Notes: generated from the letters alone by a model not told the origin. DNA of 64,000 bases from Microplitis mediator (GCF_029852145.1 NC_079971.1:3529697-3593696); one strand, 5' to 3'. Positions 24,736 to 36,708 are shown, numbered from the stretch's first letter. A program made the numbers and translations.

Positions 24736-25575
24736 AAAAATCGGTCTGTCAGTTGACCCTGCGGGCCAGCCCCAAAACTTCCCGCTGTTTTCGAGCTCGC
24801 TGAGCTCGAAAACATTATTGTGAATATATTTTCGAGCTCTTCGAGCTCGCAAATACTTTTGTATGCCATTGTTTTGTAAAAAACCATTTTTTAGCATTTC
24901 TTTCTTCCACGATATCTCGCGAACGAATCAACCGATTTTGATGGTTGAGGTGGCAATCGACGCGTTTTATCAAGTTCTAAAGCTGGTCGAATTTTGAAAT
25001 TGATTTACTCAGCCGTTTTTGAGAAATTTCAAAAAAACCAAGGAAAAAATTTTTTTTGAATTCTTTCGTCAACGGTTTCTCTTGAACGAATGAACCGATT
25101 TTGATGGTTGAGGTGGCATTCGACGCGGCTTATAGAGTTTTAGAGCTGATTAGATTTTGGAATCAATCCATCGAGCAAATTGGAAGTTATCCAAATAAAA
25201 CATTTTTGAAAAAATTTTATTTTTGAAATATCTCTGAACGCACCCTACCGATTAAGTTCAAATTTCTACGGCCTCAAGACATTAACAAGCCGCGTCGAAT
25301 GACACCTCAACGATCAAAATCGGTTCATCCGTTCAAGAGTTATGAATATTTACATACATACATACGTACGTACGTACGTACGTACATACGTACGTACGTA
25401 CGTACGTACGTACACACATACATACACTCGGACATCATCGTGAAATTAGTCAGGATAGCTTCCTAGGACCTCGAAACGTCGACATCTGATGGAAATTCGA
25501 TTTTCGTAAATCGGACCGAAACCAATAACTTCCCGAATTTTTGAAAATTTACAATTTTCTTAGCGGGAAGTTAAA
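24736..25575 (-). mobile_element. Long member of the GGGAAGTTA repeat family
   Basis: The right end reads AATTTTCTTAGCGGGAAGTTA; within it lie ATCGGACCGAAACCAATAA and GTCGACATCTGATGGAA, the inverse of the landmarks at 13569 and 21214. The left part holds GGGCCAGCCCCAAAACTTCCCGC and repeated GAGCTCG hairpin words. Two diverged direct copies of a CGAACGAATCAACCGATTTTG block occur at about 24919 and 25083. A related piece of the left part is at 44936-45027. No transposase is present; the superfamily is unknown to me. Confidence 0.6.
25352..25420. repeat. (TACG)n microsatellite
   Basis: Tetranucleotide TACG/CGTA units with TACATACA interruptions, in the position where other family members carry (TG)n. 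Confidence 0.9.
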
Positions 25576-26290
25576 AAAAAAAGAATAAAAGGTATGGAGG
25601 TAACTCTGGCAGAGTTTTAAAGCGAAAATAAGCTTAATCTCGCTGAGTGAAATCGCTGCCAAATGTAATGCGTCTCCTGTCTATGTCGGGAGCTCTATGG
25701 TGTACTCACTCTGGTGAGCAATGCCGGGTAGTGTAGGAGCACAACGAGGAGGACGACGGCTCAACCGCAGGAGCAGCTCAATTCTCTTTTGACTACTCTA
25801 TCCCGCGTTTATACCCCCGGATATCGACGGATTAGCGGGCGCGGTATAAAAAAAACCGACAACCCGAATTCTCTACACTCTACACACATGCCATTCAATG
25901 TAGCATCGAGGATCGGGTTCGGTGATATAACCTACTGCAGATATCCCCTTTAAGCCCGGTCTTCTTTGGCTGACGCCACTCTGCTGGGAGATTGAAGGTT
26001 GGGGCTGGGCTGAGGCGGGAGAGGCATCGGCACTACACCCGCGTTTCAAATATTTTATTTCCGCTCTTATGGGCAAAGCCTCGAGCTGGCAGTCGCGCTC
26101 TCAAAAATTCCCCGCGGCGGAAATAAAAAAGTAAGGCTGTGCTAGAGGTGCTGAGCGCACGCTTCCAAAGCTGAGAGATTCAATCCGTCGAATTTACCCG
26201 AATTAATATGAGAGCCAGACTGAAAACGGGAGATGAATGACGAGGCAGCATGGAACTAAATTTTTCGATACAAACTTCTCGTGTATTTAC
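25576..26290. other. GC-rich island without an assigned gene
   Basis: One of the most GC-rich, least repetitive parts of the window. It contains a TATAAAA-like GGTATAAAAAAAACCG near 25841. A minus-strand frame at 25873-26076 is rich in S, P and Q but has no recognisable motif. A regulatory region or exon is possible; the sequence alone does not decide. Confidence 0.3.
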
Positions 26291-26943
26291 AAATATATGA
26301 ATGTATATATATATGTACGAGTCAAAGCGACTTGGGATTTTTGATGGCATTTTTGTTAATATTTGAAGTTTTTAATAAAATTTTATTAGAGTAAAAGAAT
26401 TTGATAAAAATAAAAAAATTAGTGAGGACGGCGAGTTTAGATTTGACTCAAAGCTACGAATGATTTTTCACTGGTATATAAATAATTTTATTTTTGTAAA
26501 AATGAAATCGGCAATTTTTCGTAGCCGGCAGCTTTCAGAAAAAAAAAAAAAAATTCAATAACTGTCAGAACGTTGACATATTTTTTAAAAAATGAAAATA
26601 AAAATTTTCGAATTCTGGATATTGCTTACAAACGAATTCGATAACTTTTCATTGGATTTAATTTCAATCGATTTCTTTAAAAGTTTTGTGTTAATAATAT
26701 AGAAGTACGGAGCGCATGAATAAAATAAATTATAAATTCGTTCATTGTATATACGAATTCTTTACAGTCATGCAAGACGTCGAAAGAAATGAGATGTTGG
26801 AGTTTACCAGGATATCAGAATTCGCTTCTGGTTAAGTTCCTTACTCGTTTTCTTGTGACAGAGCGCAACCTGTCGGCTTATTCTGGAACCGACCCATGCA
26901 ATAATCTGTTACTTTTCCGACTTATATCATAAATAGTTATTAT
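26291..26943. other. AT-rich non-coding stretch
   Basis: I see nothing that supports a gene or element here. Confidence 0.4.
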
Positions 26944-27810
26944 AGTCTCTAAATATGAATTAGTGATTTTTCACTAATTTCAAGTGAATATTCACTAATT
27001 GTCGATGCTGCAATCGTACCACGCAGAAATAGTGAATATTCACTAAATGAATATGTGAATATTGGAATTCACTGATTTGATAAGTGAATATGAGAATCCA
27101 CTAAATTGAAAAGTGAATATGGGAATCCACTGATTTCATCGGTGAAAAAAAGATTATATTGCGAAAAAAAAAATTAGACACTTGTAATTAGATCCGAAAT
27201 GTGATCAATGTATTAGAATCATTACTTAGAGGAAGTATACATGATTTTGATTGATGAAAAAATCCCGGTGACTGCTGGGCTCGAACCTGCATCCTTCCGA
27301 TTCAAAGTCTTTGACGCTATCCACTGCGCTGGCCTACGCATATGATCACGTGAGTGTAAATAGTATATTCGTTATGATACCAAACAATAACTGATGAAGA
27401 AATAAAAAATCCGCGATGTTATGATTGACGTACTCTTCATATAAATATATTATTGTTCTGTACTTCTATTTTTTTTTATTTTGAAAGTTTTTTATTAAAA
27501 TTTTTAAAAATAGTACCATAATTATTAATTATATTTATATTCAGTAAAATATTTAATTATTTGCTAGTTAAAGTTACTAGTGAAATTGTGAAATTCATAA
27601 ATTAAGAAGTGAATAACAGTTTCACTTGTAGAAATTATGAAAATATCGCTAGTTCAGTAGTGAAAATCACTAATTTGCTAGTGAAAATTATAGTACTAAA
27701 TTTATTAGGGAGAATTCACTAATTTGTTATTTAAATACACTGATTATGAAGTGAATATAGCTTCACTACCGTAATTAATGAAATTTTCACTGATTCATGT
27801 TAAGAGAGTG
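26944..27810. mobile_element. ACTCTCTAAACATGAAT-type element containing a tRNA-like insert
   Basis: The left end AGTCTCTAAATATGAATTAG is mirrored by TTCATGTTAAGAGAGT at the right. The interior reiterates AGTGAATATTCACTAA in both orientations. The middle, about 27150-27440, is unrelated and includes a tRNA-like sequence on the minus strand, so a second element seems to have inserted. It is the longest of four family members in this window. Confidence 0.7.
27264..27340 (-). pseudogene. tRNA-like sequence, probably head of a tRNA-derived SINE
   Basis: Read on the minus strand it has an A-box-like GGCCAGCGCAGTGGATAGC and a B box GGTTCGAGCCC about 30 bases downstream, with GACTTTGAATC in the anticodon region, reminiscent of tRNA-Gln(TTG). 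The T stem has one mismatch, the anticodon stem pairs poorly and no 7-bp acceptor stem forms. It is therefore not a working tRNA; a polymerase III promoter remnant from a SINE is the better reading. No flanking target duplication is obvious. Confidence 0.6.
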
Positions 27811-27867
27811 TGTATACATATATGTACACTTTGGTAAGTCAACATTTTTGACCACTAATAATTCCCT

Positions 27868-27960
27868 TCACACGAAAAAATATATATGTGACATATATGC
27901 ATTAATGTATCGGCTATATGGGACATATATTATGTTATTTATATATTTTTTTGTGCGGGC
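27868..27960. mobile_element. Short ATAT-type hairpin element
   Basis: CACACGAAAAAATATATATG at the left is mirrored by ATATATTTTTTTGTGCGGG at the right, with CATATAT words between. It resembles a miniature CCCGCATG-type element. Confidence 0.5.
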
Positions 27961-28836
27961 CCACGAGTCTTTAGACAGTAATAATTTTAAAAAATTAAAT
28001 AAATATATATAACAGATTGTAAAAAAATAATTGTTTATAATAAATTTAAGTATTTGACCTTTTACATTCGAAGCTACCGAGCATATAAAGTAACCAGTAA
28101 TTTTCTCTATGTCTTCTTTACGGATGTATAATTAAGTATAATTTGAAATACTAATAAATTATTTTATTTTTAATAAAAAAAGAAAAGTAATAAAACATTT
28201 AATTAGCTAATATACTAATGGAAAATATATACTATCGATAAGAAAAAAAAATAATTCTTCAGAATGTAGGAAAAATAATTAAGCGACTTATAATTGGCTA
28301 GTAAAATAAAATGGGTCGCTGGTAAGACGATTTAATTGTTGAGATCTTTAAAATGTATAATGGGAGATAAAAAATAAAACGATGATCGGAAAAACGAGAC
28401 ATAAAATGTGGTGGTCATCTGCTATAGGAGGAAAAGGGATATAATAATAATAAAAATAGAATTATGTTGTCGTAAAGTTATAAAATAGTATATGAGCTGG
28501 TGGTACGACAGTTGCATTCGCGCCATCGAGTTTATGCCCTCGAGATAAATGCAAGCCCTTCTGATAGGTGTACACTGGAAAATTTTTTCCAACGTCAGCT
28601 GGGTTATAAAGATCCTATACAACATACTTTCTTACAGCATTGCTGATTTGTTCGGTGTATCGACCCTTGATGACTCGGTGAATCGATAAAAATACACTTA
28701 CAGGGTACTTTTATTTCAATGTGTAAATAAACTATAAATATATATAATACATACTAGCAAACATTTCACGAATAAATATACTCGGATATATTTTTTAAAA
28801 TTTCATAAATTTTAAATCCAATAAAAAAATTTTTCA
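27961..28836. other. AT-rich non-coding stretch
   Basis: I see no gene. A small, more complex part lies at about 28490-28690. Confidence 0.4.
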
Positions 28837-28950
28837 CACGGGAAAAAAAATATTTGCTGCAACAGAACGCAGTCTTGAGAGAGCAACAGGACAAAATCCT
28901 GTTGCTCCCACAGAACTGCGCCCTGTTGCAGCGCCTATTTTTTTTCCGTG
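28837..28950. mobile_element. Minimal CACGG-ended hairpin element
   Basis: Only about 114 bp: CACGGGAAAAAAAATATTTG at the left and CTATTTTTTTTCCGTG at the right. The interior is the palindromic word CAACAGGACAAAATCCTGTTG plus one GCAACAG/CTGTTGC copy on each side. The flanks are CA and TA, one mismatch from a 2-bp duplication. Confidence 0.7.
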
Positions 28951-28979
28951 TAGGCGTTTATTTTTTTAAAATAAAAATC

Positions 28980-29234
28980 TACTCTCTACACCTGAATTAG
29001 TGAATTATCACTAATTTACAGTGTATATTCACTATTTGCCACAGCTTAAAGTCGACCACTTGGAATCAGTGCATATACACTCATTTACCCAGTGATTTTA
29101 AAAAGTAATGTTTTAAATCTACTGTGTAAAAAGTAAAATTTTCACTATTTATACATAAAATTCACTTTTTTCCAGTGAATTAGTTGATCATAGGGAAAAA
29201 CAGTGAAAATTTAACTATATCAAGTTTAGAGAGT
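28980..29234. mobile_element. ACTCTCTA-type TIR element
   Basis: It starts TACTCTCTACACCTGAATTA and ends CAAGTTTAGAGAGTA; TA stands at both ends. The interior repeats AGTGTATATTCACT-like words. Confidence 0.7.
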
Positions 29235-29374
29235 AAATAGGGACAGTAAGAAAAAAAATACATGTAATTTATGCTGATTACTTCTTATTGATATTTATGA
29301 AAAATGAAAAAAAATTTCAATTGCCATAAAAAAAAAATTTTTTTGTCGGACACAATAGACAGCCTTAAAAAAAT

Positions 29375-29519
29375 TACTCTCTAAACATGAATAAGTGAAA
29401 TCAGTGCATATTCACTAATTCTGATTGCCAATCGAACCACTTTTTGAAATTAGTGGTTCGGTTTGCACTTGGAATTAGTGAATATTCACTTATTTCCACT
29501 AATTCATGTTTAGAGAGTA
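29375..29519. mobile_element. ACTCTCTA-type element, near-complete hairpin
   Basis: A 145-bp, almost perfect palindrome from TACTCTCTAAACATGAATAA to ATTCATGTTTAGAGAGTA, with AACCACTTTTTGAAATTAGTG at the centre. It is the cleanest family member and the empty-site reference for the interrupted copy at 37080-37999. Confidence 0.85.
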
Positions 29520-31151
29520 TTTTGAATACGTATTAATAAGTATGAAGACAAATAAGTAAACTTTGATAATTAAAAAAAAACATTTTGGAAAATCCAAAAG
29601 TGCACACCTCAATTAATTACAATTAAACTAAAAAGATTTCAATAGAGATTTTCAATAGGGTTCTTATGATCGAAAATACAAAGATAATAAAAAAAAAATT
29701 AGCCCGACTAATTATGTCTATCGAGAGTTTTCGTGTTTACTAAGTTTCATACACGACAATTGACAACTCATGTCTCTGGGATTGAAATAATTTATACTTA
29801 ATTAATGGAATAATCAATCGACTTAATATTGGGTCGGAATTATTCTCTAATAAATTGTCTTTGTATTAGTATACAATTTTACCCATTTTAGTGAAATCAG
29901 AAGAGTGTAGAGATAATTTAATGAGAGAATGACCCGAAAATAATAGATCGCTTAAGATGTGCAATTTATCCCCTTCTTAGGCCTATTTTTTTCAATGCCA
30001 AAACTTCGCCCAATTTCGAACGGCTGATTTTCTTCTTCATTTCCACTGGAGCCCAAATTTAAATAAAACTCTCCCATCCCTCGAGAGTACACACAATAAA
30101 AATTTTCTGAGCTCCTAACCCTCCATTCAAATCCAAAGTAACCCGCCCAAGTTAAAATAAAAAAAAATTTTCTATATCACGAAAAAAACGTCACTGTAGA
30201 CATAATAAATGAAAAATAAAAAAAAACATCTTGTGTCTCGGTATACAAAATGTAAGCCATTAATAATCCGCATTAGAGTGCAGCAACCCCCTACTACTAC
30301 AAGAACAACTACTAGCACTGACGGTCAGACGAGTCGCGGACTCAGGCGCGGGTACGGGCTCCACTCTATATACTACAACTATAAGGTTTCCTTTACAACG
30401 TACCGTAGAAATGCATATTATCCATCGAGCACATCCGACACGTTACACGTTCACCAGCTCTGCCGTATTTTATTAGCTTACATTGCGCCAGTCTGAAAAT
30501 ATCGCAAAGACTGCAAGCGATATCGTCGCTCTACAACAAAATCCTTCATACTTGTCTATAGTCGTAGTCTCTGCACTTGTATTTATTAAGAAACCATAAA
30601 TAAGTACCATAATAAAAAAGTAATAAGACACTAAAGATAACACATTACGCGAATAAAATACCCGATAGAATCTATCAGCGAATCGAGTACTAAAAAATTT
30701 ATAAATAAAATAACAGAAATATGAGCTATTTAATGTTTGTTTATCTCAGCTCCGAGTGCAAGCTAAGATTTTAATCGGGAATTAACGATTTGTTGTGCAA
30801 ATGCACGTCAGAGATGGGAGATACTATCGGAAATTTTTTTCGCGGGCTTGGGATCGGTCATGACAGCGAAGGCTTAAGTAGTTCCTGTACTGGATAACGA
30901 AAACCTGTTTAGTTCGAAGATATTAAGCGACACCTGTACTTGGCTGACGGTTCCGTGAAACTTTTGGTAGGTGCCATGGGTTAGTATGTGATGGCAAACT
31001 GAGTACGTCTTAAACTCCAGCACGATTTATACTCAACGTATTTTGAGATCCTTCAACAACTTGTCCTCTGTTTTGAGCTACAGCCGGTAGTTAAAGTCCT
31101 AGTTCTACTGTATACCAGGTCTTTAAATTTCTTACTTGGTAATTTTACTTT
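29520..31151. other. Non-coding stretch with a complex part at about 30260-30520
   Basis: At 29590-29620 the motif AAAAGTGCACACCTCAATTA matches the dispersed repeat of 1795 and 18738. The frame at 30209-30496 has no splice support or recognisable domain. About 30830-31130 is of moderate complexity without repeats that I can see. Confidence 0.35.
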
Positions 31152-32412
31152 TACACAGAATGAAATAAATAGTACTGGTTACTGTTCTGCGCAGTAATCG
31201 ACGAAAAATACATTTTAATGACTGATTCATATTAGAACAGGAGTAAGTCATAGCTTAACACGTACTATTACTTTTTAAACAGTAACCAGTTCTGTGCTAC
31301 ACAGTACATGAAACATATGACTGGTTACTGTTAAAATAGTCGTCGTTCATAGTTCAAGAGTATACAAACCTCTCAACACAGCTTTTTTTGCTGTATAGAA
31401 TGCGCGAGCTTACTATTTAGTGACAGAAATGGTTACTTAAATCTCGTAGCTCTCATTAACCCCCAGAACAGTACTCAGTCCTGTTCTGACATGAACGGTT
31501 ACTAATTTCATATGTAACTGTAGTATCAAGAATAGTAAAGACACATGAATTTAGTAATAGTTCGTGTCAGAACAGGACCGAGTACTGTTCTGGTGGTTAA
31601 TGAGAACTACGAGATCCAAGGAACCATTTCTGTCACTAAATAGTACCCGGGTCAAAAATAAAACTTGATTTAGACTTGGTTTATCAAGTCGAAAGTTGGA
31701 GCCGTTTCTCACAAGGCAAACTCGACATTTTTTTACGGAGATATGAAGTACATTGAGTTTTTGCCTTAGTTTAGACTTAACTAGCTTACTTAGTCACGAT
31801 TTAAGACGAAAAAGTTGAAATCAAGTCGAAATTGACTGGGTTTAGACTTATTCGACTTAAATTATAAGACAAAAAAGTCAAAACTAAGGTGAAATAATTT
31901 TTATATATTAAGGCGAAAGTAAGGCGAATGAATAACTTTTTTTCGACTTGGTTCAGCAAGTCAAAAGTAAGGTGAATAGCTATCGTAGTCGAAGTAAAGA
32001 CGAATAAGTTGAAACTAAGATAAAAAAATACGAATAAGTTGAAATAAGTTGAAACTAAGATAAAAAAAGTTCAAAAAGTTGAAAAAAATTAAATTTAAGT
32101 CAAAAAAGTCGAGATTTTATCGAAAAATCGTCGGCAAGTCGCTAACTTCAAAAGAAAATAAGGCGAAGCGAGCCTGAATCAAGTTTTATTTTTGACCCGG
32201 GTAAACTCTCGCATTCTATACAGTAACAAGAGCTGTGCTGAGAGGTTTGTATACTTTTGAACTATGAACCACGACTATTTTAACAGTAACCAGTCATGTT
32301 TATTGTATTGTATAGCACAGAACTGGTTACTGTTTAAAAAGTAATAATACGTGTTAAGCTATCAATTACTGTGCAGAACAAGTAACCAGGGCTATTTAGT
32401 TCATTCTGTGTA
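31152..32412. mobile_element. Large palindromic element, TACACAGAATG ends, carrying an inserted CCCGGG element
   Basis: The ends TACACAGAATG and CATTCTGTGTA open two arms that mirror each other for about 330 bp each, with words such as AACAGTAACCAGT and TACTGTTCTG. Without the inserted 556-bp element plus one TA, the host is about 700 bp and palindromic over nearly its whole length. It carries no coding frame and would form a long hairpin if transcribed. Confidence 0.8.
31646..32201. mobile_element. CCCGGGTCAAAAAT-ended element nested in 31152-32412
   Basis: The ends are CCCGGGTCAAAAATAAAACT and its inverse. TA flanks both sides (31644-31645, 32202-32203). The mirror arm of the host reads TAGTAAGC where this arm reads TAGTA, then the element, then TAAAC, so the empty site is seen directly and TA was duplicated. 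The interior repeats GTCGAAA/AAGTTGAAA words. Confidence 0.85.
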
Positions 32413-33944
32413 GTAAACAAAAAAGAAACGAAATTTCCGAATGCAAGTGAATTTACAAAAAATGACTTGTTTGATCATTTTCGGATAAATAAAAATTTTT
32501 ATCTGATTCGCTTTGATTTTTCTTTTTAAATGACCATATTAATTGGCGAAAGTAATAACAAGTAAAATATTCTATTGATTGTAAGATTAAATTTAAAAAC
32601 CAATTACTTGACTCTAAAATTAGTATTCTAACAGATAAGACAAATCACTCAGACTTTAAGTAACTTTAAATCAACACATCCCGTTACGCGAGGAACTCGT
32701 TAAAAATAAAAACAAGTGACACATTAGCCGTCACACATAACTCATTATTTTCTTTTTCATCCCGTCTCGTCGACTAACTGCAACAATTAGTTTCACACCG
32801 ACTGCAGTATAATAACAACCGTGTGCTCAAAGAGCTTTCGCGGTTTATTGACATCCAGCAGAGATTACCGGTGATTTACGTCCTGTCGTAAAAGTGCTTT
32901 CATCCATTACATGTAAAAATCACACAATGAAACCCATCAAGTCCACTATGAGCTCCGTGGCTGGTCGTAAATTAAAATATTTCCACTTAAATTAAACCAA
33001 CAAGACAAAAATAATAAATAATACTCGGAATTATTATAAATAGGATATTAGTCTTGTTAATTTCAGTAGCAGCTCACCAGCATTAACAAGATCTATCAGC
33101 TGTCACGTCAATTATTCAAAGCCACTGTGAAATTAACCTCCTTCTCCCCTCTCTGAGATATCTGTACTGTACCCAGAGCTACTGGTGGCATATATAGAGC
33201 AAACTCCTGAAGGTAAGCAAGCGGATCCACACGTCTTGGTGTCGGATATATCTCGTAAACGTGCGCCAAGAGTATTGTAAGTACGTGATTTCGAGAGGGA
33301 TGATCGGGTTAAGCTAAATGTCATGGTGTTAGTGGTAGTGGAAAGGATTTTGGATGGAGAACAAGGAAGAAGGAAGGAGTAGTCTGAAGTTCATAGCCGG
33401 TAAAACCAAAATCGGGGATCAAAGTTGCTTAGTCTTAAGGGTGAGGGCCAAAGAAGAAGGAGAATGAAAGAGGGTAAGAGGAAAGTGAGGGTGAGAGGAA
33501 GAGTAACACGATGCAGAGAAGGAACTTGACGGGTCTTACCGCTGATTAGAAGCGCTCCGGCGAGTTTCTACTCGCCTGAACGTGGATTAGGCAAAGGAAG
33601 TCTCGCTCGCTGACTCTACAAGAGACTCAAATGTCTGTCTACAAGAATCTCTCAACCGGAAATCGTTGATTATGTGACAAGGTTGCTTTTTTTTTTTTTT
33701 TTTCGATCGATAGTGGCATAAATTTTAAATTTATATTTGTGTAGGGACTTGGTGTGCTAATTTTAAGTGAGTGTTAAAATTTTAAATGTTGCCTGATTAT
33801 TTATTGGAGAAGTAAAATGAGGCATGATGACAAAAGAGGATTATTTGATGCAGGAAATTAAACGGAGAGAAAAAAATATGTGTTTATCCTGGATGTGGAA
33901 AGGTATTTTTCCAGGCTCCCTACGTTTATAAATCCGGAATAAAT
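32413..33944. other. Non-coding stretch with a GC-richer island at about 33120-33660
   Basis: The island is purine-rich on the plus strand (GGAAGAAGGAAGG, GAGGGTAAGAGG). No frame with motif or splice support is seen. A T-run of about 17 bases ends at 33703. Confidence 0.35.
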
Positions 33945-34090
33945 TCTCATGCAAAAATTTCTCAGCAATAATTACTCAAACAAAAATTGATACAACAAAA
34001 AAATTTCTTTTTTCACCATATTTGTGGTGAGAAATTATGCCTTGAAAAATTATTGCTGAGAAATTTTGTCGCAAGAAATTATTGCATGAG
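33945..34090. repeat. Inverted repeat with TTTCTCAGCAATAATT arms
   Basis: TTCTCATGCAAAAATTTCTC at the left is mirrored around a CACCATATTTGTGGTG centre by GAGAAATT..TTGCATGAGAA at the right. It is probably a small TIR element or the edge of the CATAGG-type element that follows. Confidence 0.6.
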
Positions 34091-34099
34091 AAAAAAGAG

Positions 34100-34400
34100 A
34101 CGGTCGCCATTTTTCCAATGTTAGCATAGGAAAATTTACTAGGTTAAAATAGGAGCAGTTCCTATAAAACATAGTAAAAATTCCTGCTGAACATAGTAAC
34201 TATTACCATGTTTCACATAATGATTTTTCCATTGTAATATAAACCAAATACCTATGTTTTAATCGGTATTTTTTCTGATTTGAACATAGCAATTATACCA
34301 TGTTCAACATAGGTATAATTCCTATGTGAAACATAGGTGACATTCTTATGTTATTATAGGAATGAATGTTACGTGGACACAGGGATAAAAACTATGTTGT
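34100..34400. mobile_element. CATAGGAAT-word element
   Basis: The words CATAGGAAT/ATTCCTATG and AACATAG are repeated many times in both orientations. The ends are not sharply defined. Similar words compose the outer layer at 36984-38160. Confidence 0.5.
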
Positions 34401-34509
34401 TAAACATTAATCAGTGATAATTTTGTTTTAGAATCATGAAACAGATTTTAAAATCGAGTCACTATTTAGCAAGGTAATTAAAAACGTAAAAATTAACTTT
34501 CTGCATCAA

Positions 34510-34912
34510 AAAACTGATAATGTTCAAATGTCAGAAGATCTTGATCTTAGTTCGACTTTGAGAAGTTCAAGATTTCATCAGATCTCCACATTTCAAGGTC
34601 TTAGGAAGCTGTTCTGACTATCCCCAACTGGAGATCAAGCTGTGTGTGTGTACGTATGTGTGTATGTATATATGTATGTGTATAAATAAAATTTTGTCGT
34701 TCGACATCTTCAGAGCGTATCGACCAATTGAGATAAGCGACGCAGCCTTCGGAAGTGTTGATTGGGACTTAGATCTGATAAGATTTTGAAATCACTCGCT
34801 CGAGTCGTTTCAAAAATATTCAAAAGTTAAAAACCAAAAAACATTTTTTTTCAGATAACTTCCAAATTCTTCGACTGATCAAATATCATTTCAATCCAAC
34901 AAGTATACATAT
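34510..34912. mobile_element. Diverged GGGAAGTTA family fragment
   Basis: AAGGTCTTAGGAAGCTGTTCT followed by a CTGTGTGTGTGTACGTATG tract preserves the order of landmarks seen at 13569 and 21214, with many substitutions. The Mutator-type element at 34913 interrupts its right side. Confidence 0.45.
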
Positions 34913-35512
34913 TAAGGGGTTAGGGGTACTCAGGGGTATGAAAAAATGATGATTTTCAATAATTTTTTTTTTGTAGTTAATTACTTTATTTGACAAAAAT
35001 AAAAACATAGCTTTATTAGAACACGTTTCGATTTGACTTCACGAAAATTTCAAAAAAAAAAATTAATAATTCAAAAAGTTATCGCTGTTTTTGTAGAGCC
35101 CGTTCCTCCCGAAGTCCTTTGCGGTGATCATCATAAGTCCTTGGAGATTCATCTAAAATCAATCGGACAAGAAAAATTAGTTTTATTAATAGATAATCTT
35201 GTGCCTGATCGAAGCTTTTTTTTTTTTTTTCGAAATTAACAAAATGGCGGCCTCAGGAAATTTTTTTCAAATTTTCGAGAAAAAAACCGACAGTTTATTG
35301 TTAAAAAAAAATCGAAATTTTTGAAAAAAAAAAAAATCCTTCGATCAGGCACGAGTTTTTAATGTATTTCAAAAGTACAATAAATTTTATTGAAATCTAC
35401 CGAGCAGTTTTTAAGTTACAGTGATCACCAGTTCAGAAAACATAGTTTTGAGAAAAACGCATTTAAAGTTTTGCTATGGATTTATGTCGAATTATAAGAA
35501 TTATTTAATAAC

Positions 35513-36157
35513 TTACACTGAGTCATCTATTCCTGGACCATATAATAGCTCTTCAGCCGACATAGCAGCTTCCAAAATATCGATTTGCTGGTGCCTACGT
35601 TGCAATCGACCTTCTCGGGTGTTATCATTAGCGCGCTTATCTGCTACTTTGATACGTGCAGCATCCATTCTTTCTGCATACCGATGAGAATTAGGCCCAC
35701 AATTAAGTCCTAGTGTATTCATCAAGACTAATGATGAATTTATACCCTCATTAAATATACACATAGCAACGTATGCAGCTATTTGTACGATAGTAAAACT
35801 AGTATTTACCGTTTTTGGGCATATTTTCCATACTAGTTGGTTAAAGCTTTCATTATTATTCTGATTGAATCCACCTACACATCTTGAAAGTAAATTTTCA
35901 TTACTAAGATCTTCGTATATAGGCTTGATAGCTTTTAAAACATCAGAAGGTAAAGGAGAATAATCGTGAGAAAAGGTATCAAGCTCTCCTCTTGCTTCAG
36001 CGCGCTGGTAAGAGCACCAAGATTCTTCGCCTTTTGGACACATATCATGATTCGGTTTTTCATCACTCGAGCCGTAGTGATAAAAGGTTGCCATTATAGC
36101 AGATTTCATATTTTCAACAGGAAGGAATATATTCATTTCCACAGTTATTACATGCAA
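35513..36157 (-). pseudogene. Transposase fragment, C-terminal part (Mutator-like)
   Basis: The frame is open from about 36157, where TTG rather than ATG is first, and overlaps the N-terminal piece by about 44 bases in another frame. Family-like sequence starts at ENMKSAIMATFYHY. It includes the conserved CPKGEESWCSYQ and LPSDVLKAIKPIYEDLS blocks, then GGFNQNNNESFNQLVW, and ends GILYGPGI-like at ELLYGPGIDDSV. The middle of the protein, including most acidic catalytic positions, is absent between the two pieces. The junction at about 36110-36120 is therefore an internal deletion with a frame change. This is a dead gene. Confidence 0.7.
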
Positions 36158-36473
36158 CTACAATTTTGAATCCCAGCCCACGTGTACTTGCTGTTTGAAA
36201 CACTACATTTCCATCACATTTTTTACATTTTATAAGAGCAGAAATTGCAGTGAATACCTGAATAAAATTTATTATTCGAAATTCAGTACTGCTGTCTTCA
36301 GGTACATCATCTTCAGTGTTTTGTTTTAATTTTTTAGAAGATGTACTCTGAATACTTTCATCACGTTCGGCTGTTTTCGGATTAAAAACATTCTTTCTTT
36401 TGACTGAACGCGACTTATTAATTTTTTCAGAACTCCGAAGTTCTCTTGAAACCTTTCTAGAATCACGTCCCAT
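36114..36473 (-). pseudogene. Transposase fragment, N-terminal part (Mutator-like)
   Basis: A 119-residue frame starts with ATG at 36471-36473. Residues 1-60 are basic and polar (several K, R and S clusters), typical of a nuclear N-terminus. Residues 80-119 contain two CxxC pairs, KCKKCDG and CNNCGNEYIPSC, spaced like a zinc ribbon, joined by STRGLGFKIVV. I recognise this as the zinc-ribbon start of the Mutator-like transposase found in many arthropod genomes. The frame stops right after PSC, where family members continue into the catalytic core. Confidence 0.7.
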
Positions 36474-36605
36474 GGTTAATAATTTAATTCACTTGAGAAA
36501 TAATTTATCACAAAACTATCGACTGATCAGTGCAACGACTACAGGTATACTGGCAACCAAAAATTATTTTTCAGTTCTTGTACTACCTACAAATTGTGAA
36601 TATAT

Positions 36606-36651
36606 GTAGAAGGATATATATATATATAGAAGGATATATATATTTATATAT

Positions 36652-36705
<54 letters not shown>
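36606..36705. repeat. (TA)n microsatellite
   Basis: A TA dinucleotide run of several tens of bases, preceded by two AGAAGGATATATAT units, inside the Mutator-like element upstream of its start codon. Confidence 0.95.

Positions 36706-36708
<3 letters not shown>

Noticed and set aside
35966..36169. Plus-strand frames overlapping the transposase pieces
   Set aside because: They are antisense shadows of the minus-strand transposase; the minus-strand reading has recognisable CxxC and family blocks.
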